Origin: JARRNO01 sp037384885
GTDB lineage: Bacteria; Acidobacteriota; UBA4820; DSQY01
Direction of reading: 5' to 3'
NCBI GenBank assembly: GCA_037384885.1
Contig: JARRNO010000144.1
Location: 1 to 7,423 of the forward strand
DNA length: 7,423 bases
Both the position numbers and the translations under genes were made by a program. Below the pieces are notes generated by a model. The model searched no databases. It saw only the letters and a list, made by a program, of their open reading frames with translations, and had not been told where the DNA came from. Shown here piece by piece: positions 1-6,536 of this stretch (position 1 is the first letter of the stretch; each line of letters starts with the position of its first letter).

Positions 1-1035
1 CGGCTGGACGCGGCCGGGGCCGTTCTGGTGGCCAAGCTCAGCCTCGGTGCGCTTGCCATGGGGGATGTCTGGTTCGGTGGGAAGACGCGCAATCCCTGGG
101 ATCCGAAAGAGGGTTCCAGCGGCTCTTCGGCCGGGCCGGCCGCTGCGGTGGCCGCCGGACTTGTGGGATTCGCCGTGGGGACGGAAACCCTGGGATCCAT
201 CGTCTCCCCCTCCACGCGCTGCGGGTGTACCGGCCTGAGGCCCACCTTCGGCCGGGTCAGCCGCTACGGCGCCATGGCCCTGGCCTGGAGCATGGACAAG
301 ATCGGTCCCATCTGCCGCGACATTGACGACTGCGCGGCCGTGTTCAATGCGATTTACGGGCCGGACGGCCGGGACGGCACGGTGGTGAAGGCGCCCTTCG
401 ACTGGAATCCGAACCTGGATATCCGGACGCTTCGAATCGGCTACACAAAGTCCCTGTTTGATAAAGCGCCGGACAAGGGGGAAGAGGAATGGCACGCGTT
501 CGACCTGGCCACCGTGGAAACACTTCGGAAGTTGGGGCTGAACCTGGTGCCCATCGAGCTTCCCGACCGCCCGGTCGACGCCATGTCCCTGCTGCTCACC
601 TGTGAAGCGGCCGCCGCCTTCGACGATCTCACCCGTTCGGGACGCGTGGACGAGCTGACGGACCAGGGCCCCGACGCCTGGCCCAACATCTTCCGGCAGG
701 GAGAGCTGATTCCCGCCGTGGAATACATCCAGGCCAACCGGGCCCGGGTGTTGGCCATGGAGGACATGCGGAAGCTCTTTTCGGATATCGACCTTTACGT
801 GGCGCCCACCTTCGGTGGTCACAACCTGACCCTGACCAACCTCACCGGTCATCCGGCCGTCGTGGTCCCCAACGGGTTCAGAAAGAACGGCACACCCACG
901 AGCATTACCTTCACCGGCGATCTTTTCCGCGAGGGAAAAGCGCTGGCGGTGGCGAGGGCCTACCAGGAGGCAACGGACTTCAACTTGAGACAGCCTCCCC
1001 TGATGGCCGTGGAAGGGAGCAGCCGCGCCGGATAG
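1..1035 (+). CDS. Amidase-signature family hydrolase, 5'-truncated by window edge
   Basis: The reading frame is open from the first base, so the true start is upstream; 344 C-terminal residues are visible, where whole family members are about 450-550. Amidase-signature enzymes cleave amide bonds with a Ser-cisSer-Lys triad. Numbering the visible fragment, the Gly/Ser-rich loop GSSGSSAGPAAAVAAG (38-53) supplies the cis-serine (probably S42). GTETLGSIVSPS (60-71) holds the acyl-nucleophile serine (S66), 24 residues further on, the spacing I recall for this family. The block GCTGLRPTFGRVSRYG (75-90) follows. The catalytic lysine, normally in a PxxVKD-type motif, lies before the window. The loop differs from the usual GTDTGGSIR consensus and resembles a subgroup of cytoplasmic amidases of unknown substrate, not true GatA. 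No gatB/gatC neighbour is seen. No clear terminator follows, but a separate promoter precedes the next gene. Family assignment is firm; substrate unknown. Confidence 0.93.
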   Translation, partial: RLDAAGAVLVAKLSLGALAMGDVWFGGKTRNPWDPKEGSSGSSAGPAAAVAAGLVGFAVGTETLGSIVSPSTRCGCTGLRPTFGRVSRYGAMALAWSMDKIGPICRDIDDCAAVFNAIYGPDGRDGTVVKAPFDWNPNLDIRTLRIGYTKSLFDKAPDKGEEEWHAFDLATVETLRKLGLNLVPIELPDRPVDAMSLLLTCEAAAAFDDLTRSGRVDELTDQGPDAWPNIFRQGELIPAVEYIQANRARVLAMEDMRKLFSDIDLYVAPTFGGHNLTLTNLTGHPAVVVPNGFRKNGTPTSITFTGDLFREGKALAVARAYQEATDFNLRQPPLMAVEGSSRAG

Positions 1036-1094
1036 AAGCCGCCGTTTCTCTCCATTTTTGCCAGGGTTTGCAGGAAGTCAAAGACTCGACTCGA

Positions 1095-1124
1095 TTGACA
1101 GTCCCCGCCGGCCGAATTTATGAT
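1095..1124 (+). promoter_or_regulatory. Predicted sigma70-type promoter of the permease operon
   Basis: A perfect -35 hexamer TTGACA (1095-1100) is followed after 18 bases by TATGAT (1119-1124), which matches the -10 consensus at five of six positions. The expected transcription start is about 1130-1132. It lies in the gap after the amidase, so the permease and MscS-like genes probably have their own transcript. The start site is inferred from the hexamers. Confidence 0.65.
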
Positions 1125-1130
1125 GGGCCC

Positions 1131-1235
1131 ATGGTGGATGATTTTCCCATCGGGGGTTTCCCAAGCCTGACCGGGACGGCGTTCCGCGCCGGCGCGTCCC
1201 CACCGCGTCCCGTTCTGTCGAGGAACTGGCGATGA
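1131..1235 (+). CDS. Possible leaderless 34-codon leader ORF
   Basis: An ATG at 1131 sits where the upstream promoter should start transcription, and opens 34 codons without a stop. The peptide begins MVDDFPIGG and includes SPPRP near its end. Its TGA (1233-1235) overlaps the permease ATG (1232-1234) as ATGA, the classic arrangement for translational coupling. No ribosome binding site precedes 1131, so translation would have to be leaderless. The peptide matches nothing I recognise. An open frame of this length is not rare in GC-rich DNA, so it may be chance. Its support is positional only: the start falls at the predicted transcription start and the stop overlaps the next gene. Confidence 0.25.
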   Translation: MVDDFPIGGFPSLTGTAFRAGASPPRPVLSRNWR

Positions 1236-3466
1236 GCGTGGAGTCCTCCTCTGAAGTCCGGCTCGCCCGGGAAATGGGTCTCCTGGACATCACCATGATC
1301 GGCGTGGGCGCCATGATCGGCGCCGGGATCTTCGTCCTCACGGGGATCGCGGCCGGGGTGGCCGGTCCCGCGCTCATCCTCGTTTTCGCCCTCAACGGAT
1401 TCGTGACCCTCTTCGCCGCATCGGCCTACGCCGAGCTCGGATCGTCTTTCCACGACGCCGGGGGAGGCTACCTCTGGGTCAAAACCGGACTGAAAGACCC
1501 GCAGGGCTTCATGAGCGGCTGGATGTCCTGGTTCGCGCACGCCGTGGCGTGCTCGCTCTACGCTCTGGGATTTGGGGCCTATTTCCACATGACCCTGAAA
1601 ATGGCCGGCATCCACAATTTCCAGCTGCCCTTCATGACGCTGGACAAGTGGCTGGCTGTCTTCGTGGTGGCCGTCTTCGCCGTCATCAACTACCGGGGCG
1701 CGTCGGAAACCGGCAAGGCGGGCAATATCATCACGATCTCGAAGATCGTCATCATCCTGGTCTTCATCGTCTTCGGCGTCTGGATCACGCTGCACCGGCC
1801 CGACTGGCAGGCCCGCTTCACAGATTTTCTCCCCAAGGGGATGGGCGGCGTCTTCATGGCCATGGGGCTGACCTTCATCGCCTTCGAGGGCTACGAGATC
1901 ATCGCCCAGTGCAGCGAGGAAGTCCGTGAACCCAAGAAAAACGTCCCCCGCGCGGTCTTCCTTTCCCTGCTCATCGTCATTCCCATTTATCTCCTGGTGG
2001 CCTTTGCGGCCCTGGGCGCCGTCACGGTACACGGAATGCCCAGCTGGCAGTTTCTCGGGATGAAGAAGGAACTGGCCCTGGTGGAAGCCGCCAGCCACTT
2101 CTTCCCCTACGGGGGGATCATCATCCTCGTGGGCGGGCTGCTTTCCACCATCAGCGCGCTCAACGCCACCATCTACTCGTCGTCCCGCGTGTCCTTCGCC
2201 ATGGGCCGGGACCGGAATCTCCCTTCCTGGTTCGGGCGCGTTCACAACCGCCGGAAGACGCCCCACCTGGCCATCGCCGCCTCATCCGTACTCATCGCCT
2301 TCATGGCGGTGGCGCTGCCCATCGAAGCCGTGGCAAGCGCTTCAGACATCATGTTCCTCCTGCTTTTCATGCAGGTGCTTGTGGTAGTGTGGCGGCTCCG
2401 GAAAAAGCGGCCCGACCTGGACCGGGGGTTCAAAGTCCCCTGGGTGCCCGTTGTTCCCATCGTTGGCATTCTGCTCCAGGCTTTCCTGGCGGTCTACCTG
2501 ATGTTTTACAGCCCCAGGGCCTGGATCAGCGCGGCGGTCTGGATCGGCATCGGCCTGGTGGTCTTCTATGCCTATTCCCGCAAGCGGGACCGCGCCTACG
2601 CCAGGGTCGTCGCCACCCGGGAAGCCGCGGCGCGGAAGGACTACCGGATCCTCGCGTGCATCGCCGATCCGAGAGGCGCCGAAGCCATCCTCAAGATCGC
2701 GGACACGGTGGCCCGCCACTTCAACGGTGAAGTCCTCGGGCTGTCCGTCGTGGAAGTACCGGAAGGAGAGCGCCTCCCCAAGGGGCTCGACCACGTTCCG
2801 GAGATCCAGGATGTTCTTGAAAACGTCTTGAACAAGTACCTGACCATGGAAACGCCCCGCCGCGCCCTGGTCAAGGTGTCCCACCGGGTGTCTTTCGCCG
2901 TCACCGAAACAGTTCTCGAAGAGCAGTGCAACTTGGTGATTATCGGACGGGCGCGCCGGACCAATCTCATGAACCGCATCTTCACGACGGCCGTGGACCG
3001 GGTGGTCAGGGCGACGCCAGCCCAGGTGCTCGTTGTCAGCGCCGAAAGATGGCCCGGCGACGTCCGGCGAATTCTCATGCCCTACGATCCCGGTGTCAAC
3101 TCGGAGTTGGCCGCGGATCTGGCCGCCGCCTTCGGCCGGCGGTTCGAGTCCTCCGTGCGTGCGGTCCGCGTGGTGCCTCGCGACGCAACCACCGGCGAAA
3201 GGGCGGAAGCCGAGGCCGACCTGAAAGGCAAAATTGCCGGCCGGTTCGCGGAAGGCGAATCCAAAGTCATCATGGCCGACGAAATCATCCCGGTGCTGCT
3301 GCGCGAATCGAGACAGAGCGACCTCGTCGTGCTTGGGGGCTCGGGCGCTGGAATTCTGGAACAACTCCTGGGGTACTCCGTGCCGCTGGAGCTTTCCGAA
3401 CGGACCTCAAAACCGGTCATTGTCGTGTACGAAATGGCGGCCGAACCGAAACGGTGGCTCGCCTGA
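1232..3466 (+). CDS. APC-family amino acid permease fused to two C-terminal USP domains
   Basis: This 744-residue inner-membrane protein joins an amino acid/polyamine transporter to two cytoplasmic UspA-like domains. Residues 15-450 are the permease, about 12 hydrophobic helices. The unwound TM1 glycine motif GAMIGAGIF is at 26-34. The conserved TM6 and following loop (FEGYEIIAQCSEEVREPKKNVPRA, 218-241) is typical of the cationic-amino-acid-transporter/YfnA branch. Two USP domains follow, about 470-604 (from DYRILACIADP) and 612-735 (from RRILMPYDPG). The second keeps a glycine-rich nucleotide-loop-like stretch, GGSGAGILEQLLGYS (702-716); in the first, the matching region (IGRARRTNLMNRIFTTAV, 571-588) has lost most glycines. 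The start is chosen because GAGGA (1220-1224) lies seven bases before the ATG. The gene is first in an operon with the MscS-like gene 13 bases downstream. Permease-USP fusions are known in other bacteria and archaea; the transported amino acid cannot be read from sequence. Confidence 0.95.
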   Translation: MSVESSSEVRLAREMGLLDITMIGVGAMIGAGIFVLTGIAAGVAGPALILVFALNGFVTLFAASAYAELGSSFHDAGGGYLWVKTGLKDPQGFMSGWMSWFAHAVACSLYALGFGAYFHMTLKMAGIHNFQLPFMTLDKWLAVFVVAVFAVINYRGASETGKAGNIITISKIVIILVFIVFGVWITLHRPDWQARFTDFLPKGMGGVFMAMGLTFIAFEGYEIIAQCSEEVREPKKNVPRAVFLSLLIVIPIYLLVAFAALGAVTVHGMPSWQFLGMKKELALVEAASHFFPYGGIIILVGGLLSTISALNATIYSSSRVSFAMGRDRNLPSWFGRVHNRRKTPHLAIAASSVLIAFMAVALPIEAVASASDIMFLLLFMQVLVVVWRLRKKRPDLDRGFKVPWVPVVPIVGILLQAFLAVYLMFYSPRAWISAAVWIGIGLVVFYAYSRKRDRAYARVVATREAAARKDYRILACIADPRGAEAILKIADTVARHFNGEVLGLSVVEVPEGERLPKGLDHVPEIQDVLENVLNKYLTMETPRRALVKVSHRVSFAVTETVLEEQCNLVIIGRARRTNLMNRIFTTAVDRVVRATPAQVLVVSAERWPGDVRRILMPYDPGVNSELAADLAAAFGRRFESSVRAVRVVPRDATTGERAEAEADLKGKIAGRFAEGESKVIMADEIIPVLLRESRQSDLVVLGGSGAGILEQLLGYSVPLELSERTSKPVIVVYEMAAEPKRWLA

Positions 3467-3479
3467 GTCGGGGGTGGAC

Positions 3480-4196
3480 ATGCAACCGCAATTAGAACAG
3501 ACCCTGCATGAACTCGGATCCAGGCTCATGGCCTACATGCCGAAGCTGTTGGCGGGCCTTATCGTAGCGGCTGTGGGGATCGTGGTGGCATGGATCGCCG
3601 CGCGGCTGATCATCCGCCTCCTGGTTTTTCTCCGCCTGGACCGGATCGCCGGGCGGCTCGGCACACCGAAAACCTTCGCGCGGGGCGACGTACGGCATGC
3701 GTTCTTTTCAGCGGTCGGCGGAGCCGTTTGGGGCGTCATTTTTCTGATTTTTCTGGACAAGGCTATCCAGATCTGGGACCTGGCGCTTTTGTCGAGATTC
3801 CTTGAACGGGTTCTGCTGTTCATCCCGAACCTGCTTCTGGCCTTGGTTATCTTGCTGGTGGGATGGGGAGTCGCCTCGGCGGTGGCGCGGAATGTGAGGC
3901 GCGCCCTTTACCAGGAAGACCTTCCCAGGGCCACGCTGGTCGCCAGAATTTCCCGCGCCTGCGTGCTCATCTTCGCCACGGCTTGCGCCCTGATCCAGAT
4001 CGGGTTGGCCGTGAAGCTGGTGGTGATCGCCTTTTCCATGATTTTCGGGGCCCTGGCCCTGTCGTTCGTGATCGCATTCGGCCTCGGCAGCCGCCGCGCC
4101 GTGGAAGCGCTTTGGGAGGAACGCCGGAACGCCCGCGTCTCCTCCAAGACGGAGAATGCCTCCCAAACCGGGGACGGAAAGCAGACAGGCGCCTGA
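3480..4196 (+). CDS. MscS-like TM-helix-repeat membrane protein without beta domain
   Basis: This is a 238-residue membrane protein, predicted inner membrane. Hydrophobic segments lie at about 20-51, 73-98, 109-137 and 157-202 (the last long enough for two helices). An internal duplication offset by 95 residues is visible: YMPKLLAGLIVAAVG (19-33) against FIPNLLLALVILLVG (114-128), with AR at 41-42 and 136-137 also matching. This is the pattern of the TM-helix repeat family related to small-conductance mechanosensitive channels. The last helix ends in VIAFGLGSRRAVEALWEE (197-214), resembling the end of the MscS pore helix, but the protein then runs into a short hydrophilic tail (SSKTENASQTGDGKQTGA) where an MscS beta domain would start. 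The ATG at 3480 is chosen because GGGGTGG (3471-3477) precedes it; it lies 13 bases after the permease stop. Function is inferred to be membrane stress or partner of the permease; channel activity is uncertain. Confidence 0.85.
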   Translation: MQPQLEQTLHELGSRLMAYMPKLLAGLIVAAVGIVVAWIAARLIIRLLVFLRLDRIAGRLGTPKTFARGDVRHAFFSAVGGAVWGVIFLIFLDKAIQIWDLALLSRFLERVLLFIPNLLLALVILLVGWGVASAVARNVRRALYQEDLPRATLVARISRACVLIFATACALIQIGLAVKLVVIAFSMIFGALALSFVIAFGLGSRRAVEALWEERRNARVSSKTENASQTGDGKQTGA

Positions 4197-4222
4197 TCCC
4201 GGTTGTTCCGCCCAACATCCCC

Positions 4223-4900
4223 TCAGTCGTTGTTCTCCAGTGGAAGGATGAGTTCCGGACTGTCGTGCCGCGGAGAGTTCACATTCGTGGAGACGCTGTG
4301 CGCCCTCAGCCATTCGGACGGGCAGGGTTGGAGAAACCGCTGCAGGCGCGCGGGATTGATTTCCGCGGGATCAAGCCAGCCGGGCTCGGCTTCTTTCGGA
4401 AGAATGACCGGCATGCGATGGTGTAGGGTCGCCATGAAGGAGTTGGCATGGGTCGTAATAATAGCGCAGGTCCTGAGATCTTCGCCCTCCGGCGTCGTCC
4501 ACGACTCCCAGAGACCCGCGAAAGCGAAAACGGGACGCCCCTTGACGGAGATGTAGTAGGGCGTTTTCTTGCCGCCCTCGAGCTTCCACTCGTAAAAGCC
4601 GTCGGCAAGGATGAGGCATCGCCTCTTGCGAAAGGCGCTTCTGAACGACGGTTTTTCCGCCACGGTTTCGGCGCGGGCATTGATCAGCCGGTTCCCGATG
4701 GCGGGATCCTTCGCCCATGACGGGACCAGCCCCCAGCGGAATACGCTCAGGATATTCCGGCCGTGCTCGTGATAAATCACGGGAGTGCCCCGTCCAGGAG
4801 CCATGTTGAAACTCACCGGCGCCTCATGCAGACTTTCCCCGACCTCGAACGCCTCGAGGAGCTGCGCCGTCGGGAGTGTGGTCGTAAACCGTCCGCACAT
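4223..4900 (-). CDS. yedK: SRAP domain protein (YedK/HMCES family abasic-site sensor)
   Basis: This 225-residue cytoplasmic protein belongs to the SOS-response-associated peptidase family. After Met1 is removed, the family's N-terminal cysteine forms a covalent thiazolidine crosslink with abasic sites in single-stranded DNA, shielding them during replication. All key family motifs are present: MCGRF at 1-5 (Cys2), SFNMAPG (30-36), FRWGLVPSWA (54-63), INARAET (73-79, active-site Asn74), DGFYEW (100-105, Glu104) and LHHRMPVIL (159-167, His160). Length fits the family (about 220-230). The start is fixed by the obligatory Met-Cys and by the GGAGGT ribosome binding site at 4905-4910, within the end of the upstream epimerase gene. 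The epimerase TAA is directly followed by this ATG, so the two are probably co-translated. The gene converges on the MscS-like gene with a 26-base gap. No LexA box was recognised nearby. Identification is secure. Confidence 0.97.
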   Translation of the reverse strand: MCGRFTTTLPTAQLLEAFEVGESLHEAPVSFNMAPGRGTPVIYHEHGRNILSVFRWGLVPSWAKDPAIGNRLINARAETVAEKPSFRSAFRKRRCLILADGFYEWKLEGGKKTPYYISVKGRPVFAFAGLWESWTTPEGEDLRTCAIITTHANSFMATLHHRMPVILPKEAEPGWLDPAEINPARLQRFLQPCPSEWLRAHSVSTNVNSPRHDSPELILPLENND

Positions 4901-5759
4901 TTACACCTCCGCCATGGACCGCCAGGCGGCAAAGTAGCGCGGAACCCCATCCACAAAACCGCCGTGCCTTGGACGCCAGCCCATAAGCCGGACGGCCTTG
5001 GTCGAATCCACGTGCTGGTTGAGCGCCAAGGCTTCCGCCATGGGCCCCAGTTTTTTCGCGGCCTCTTCCACGGGGACGCTTTCGACCGCCCCGTTCCGGC
5101 CGGCAGCCCGGCTTGCCGCCTGAGCGCATTCGCCAACCGTAAACCGGCTGCGATCCGTGGCGTTGAAAACCTCACCCCCCCAAGGCGATTCGCCCAGACG
5201 CAGGTAAAGATCCGCCAGGTCGGCCCGGTGGACCATGGCCCACCGGAATTGGCCGTCCCCCACCATTTTCGCCGCACCTTCCTTCACGGCGCTCTCGAAC
5301 CAGGCCGCGGTCAGTCCTCCCTTGCCGCCGTAAACACATCCGGGCCGGACCACCAGCGTACGCACCCGCCCGCGGTTCGCGTCAAGCACCATCTTTTCGT
5401 GCTCGGCACGCAGCGTCAGAAAATCCGGAGGATTTAGCGGTGTGGTTTCATCGACCATATAATCGCCCGTGTCACCGTAGATCCACACGCCGCTGGTATA
5501 GATGAAAAGCCGGGGACGGCCCGTTTCGCCCGCAGCGGTCAGGAGTGTGTCCGCCGTTNNNNNNNNNNNNNNGGGCGGCGCTCATGTAGCTTGAGGGGTC
5601 CTGCATAGACCCGACGACCGGATGGACCTCCATGGCCGCCAGGTGGCGCCCCTTTTCCTCGGACCTGACAAGGCCGTAAACTTCATGTCCGCCCCGGCTG
5701 TAGGCCGCCGCCACGGCCGAACCGACATAGCCGTTCGCTCCCGTCACAAAGACTTTCAT
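4901..5759 (-). CDS. Atypical extended-SDR NAD(P)-dependent epimerase/dehydratase, interrupted by assembly gap
   Basis: This Rossmann-fold NAD(P) protein is read in two pieces around a run of N. The first 62 residues start MKVFVTGANGYVGSAV, with the SDR cofactor motif GxxGxxG at 7-13. After the gap a different frame continues for 218 residues from TADTLLTAAGETGRP through LFIYTSGVWIYGD, RPGCVYG, DGQFRWAMVHRADLADLY and VFNATD to MAEV and a TAA. These are the expected extended-SDR elements in order. The start ATG has GGAGG five bases upstream (5765-5769). The two pieces fit one gene only if the true gap is 1 mod 3 long; comparison with relatives suggests about 20-30 missing residues. Where classical members have YxxxK this one reads FLTLR, as I recall in some related atypical SDRs. 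Substrate unknown. It ends directly against the SRAP gene; 163 bases separate it from the upstream membrane protein gene. The shift is probably a gap artefact and not a pseudogene. Confidence 0.88.
5559..5572. other. Assembly gap (14 N) inside the epimerase gene
   Basis: Fourteen undetermined bases separate two in-order parts of one SDR gene that lie in different frames. One leftover base on each side means the true gap length must be 1 modulo 3. The region expected here is the SDR segment after beta-4 (xDAVIHxA-like), so the missing length is probably nearer 60-90 bases than 14. Confidence 0.95.
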
Positions 5760-5922
5760 GGATTCCTCCAGGCAAGATTCATGTCTTCAGCCACCGTATC
5801 GCAGAGCCGCCCCGGAACCGCCTCGTTCCAATATCGCCTTCATTCACTTGAAATGGTCCCGGCGGCGGGCGTAAGAAAAACATTTCGCCCTTCTGCGTTG
5901 TTCCCCGGCTGCGATCCTCCCA

Positions 5923-6318
5923 TCATTGGAGGCCTCCCGGACGCCGTTTCATGTTTCGGGATGACGGACGCGTCCCGGACAACATCAGGATGCCTGCAGC
6001 GAGCGGCGGCAGGACGACCACCGAGGCCGCGCAGAAATACCAATCCAGATGCGGCCCGGCCAGCAGACCCAATCCAAGAGCCGCCGCGCCCCCTCCCAGA
6101 ACAAAGAGTCCACCGGAAATTCGGGCGTGGGAAAAGCCCAAGACGGTGCAAATGACCATAGCCAGAGGCCCCCCGGCGAATACGAGGAGCGCCGGTAGGG
6201 ATGCAAGGGGATTTCTTGCCATGAGCCTCGGAAATGGAAGGAGATGGATATAGAACAGAACATACCCCAGGCTCCAGATCACCCCGATGAAAAGCGCCAA
6301 GGTGCGTCCACGAGTCAT
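5923..6318 (-). CDS. Small four-helix membrane protein, unknown function
   Basis: This 131-residue protein is not one I recognise. It begins MTRGRTLALF and has four hydrophobic stretches, about 6-28, 40-61, 67-88 and 94-115. A basic, Ser/Arg-rich tail follows (from GTRPSSRNMKRRP), which suggests that the C-terminus faces the cytoplasm. The start is chosen because AGGGAGG (6324-6330) lies five bases before the ATG at 6318; the longer in-frame extension upstream is arginine-rich, not hydrophobic and without a ribosome binding site. The helices contain helix-breaking glycines but no charged or catalytic residues suggesting an enzyme. It could be a structural or accessory membrane protein. It lies 163 bases upstream of the epimerase on the same strand, too far to claim co-translation, and diverges from the DUF4468-like gene. 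Confidence 0.75.
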   Translation of the reverse strand: MTRGRTLALFIGVIWSLGYVLFYIHLLPFPRLMARNPLASLPALLVFAGGPLAMVICTVLGFSHARISGGLFVLGGGAAALGLGLLAGPHLDWYFCAASVVVLPPLAAGILMLSGTRPSSRNMKRRPGGLQ

Positions 6319-6348
6319 GAAAGCCTCCCTAAGAAATGACCTGACCTT

Positions 6349-6357
6349 AATGTAACA
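6349..6357 (-). promoter_or_regulatory. Candidate extended -10 promoter for the small membrane protein
   Basis: Read on the - strand, TGTTACATT has the TGn extension plus a -10-like TACATT (four of six consensus positions). A start about seven bases further would give a leader of roughly 24 bases that includes the ribosome binding site at 6324-6330. There is no convincing -35. This is a weak prediction. Confidence 0.3.
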
Positions 6358-6372
6358 CCTCGGGCAGCCCAA

Positions 6373-6402
6373 GGGGAGGCGCCGCCTTCCCACCGGGGGA
6401 AG
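6373..6402. repeat. Two overlapping inverted repeats in the divergent intergenic region
   Basis: GGGGAGGC (6373-6380) can pair with GCCTTCCC (6384-6391) around a three-base loop, with one G-T wobble. CTTCCC (6386-6391) can alternatively pair with GGGAAG (6397-6402) around a five-base loop. The shared CTTCCC makes the two structures mutually exclusive. Neither is followed by a T-tract, so they are not typical terminators. They lie between two divergent genes, so an operator role is possible but unproven. Confidence 0.4.
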
Positions 6403-6461
6403 TCCCGCGCCCATCCCTTTCGATGCGGTACGACGGCTTTCGCTGCACAAAACGCTGGGTG

Positions 6462-6467
6462 TAGAAT
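6462..6467 (+). promoter_or_regulatory. Candidate -10 element for the DUF4468-like gene
   Basis: TAGAAT (6462-6467) matches the -10 consensus at five of six positions and lies 69 bases before the ATG at 6537. The matching -35 position, TTCGCT at 6439-6444 with a 17-base spacer, is poor. It is only a possible site. Confidence 0.25.
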
Positions 6468-6536
6468 GGCTTCAGCGATTTTTTGTGAAACCGTGCCTTC
6501 TGCCAAGGTTCTTCTGGAGGAATTGGGGGAGATTTC

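Noticed and set aside
1118..2266. Long - strand open frame opposite the permease (and a similar one at 2342-3364)
   Set aside because: They are antisense frames kept open by GC-rich codon bias. The products are rich in Gly, His, Asp and Arg with no domain, and the + strand frame is an unmistakable permease-USP.
3234..3479. N-terminal extension of the MscS-like protein into the permease 3' end
   Set aside because: The upstream part is a low-complexity alternative frame of the USP domain. The ATG at 3480 has a ribosome binding site and starts the recognisable membrane protein.
4166..4204. Intrinsic terminator at the end of the MscS-like gene: AACCGGG / CCCGGTT inverted repeat
   Set aside because: The loop is about 25 bases, one arm lies in the coding sequence and no T-tract follows.
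5869..5890. Terminator for the small membrane protein: GGGCG / CGCCC around an A-rich loop
   Set aside because: The A/T run is inside the loop, not after the stem, on both strands.
6319..6450. Longer form of the small membrane protein starting at 6450
   Set aside because: The extra residues are Arg/Gly-rich, there is no ribosome binding site, and AGGGAGG sits correctly before the ATG at 6318.
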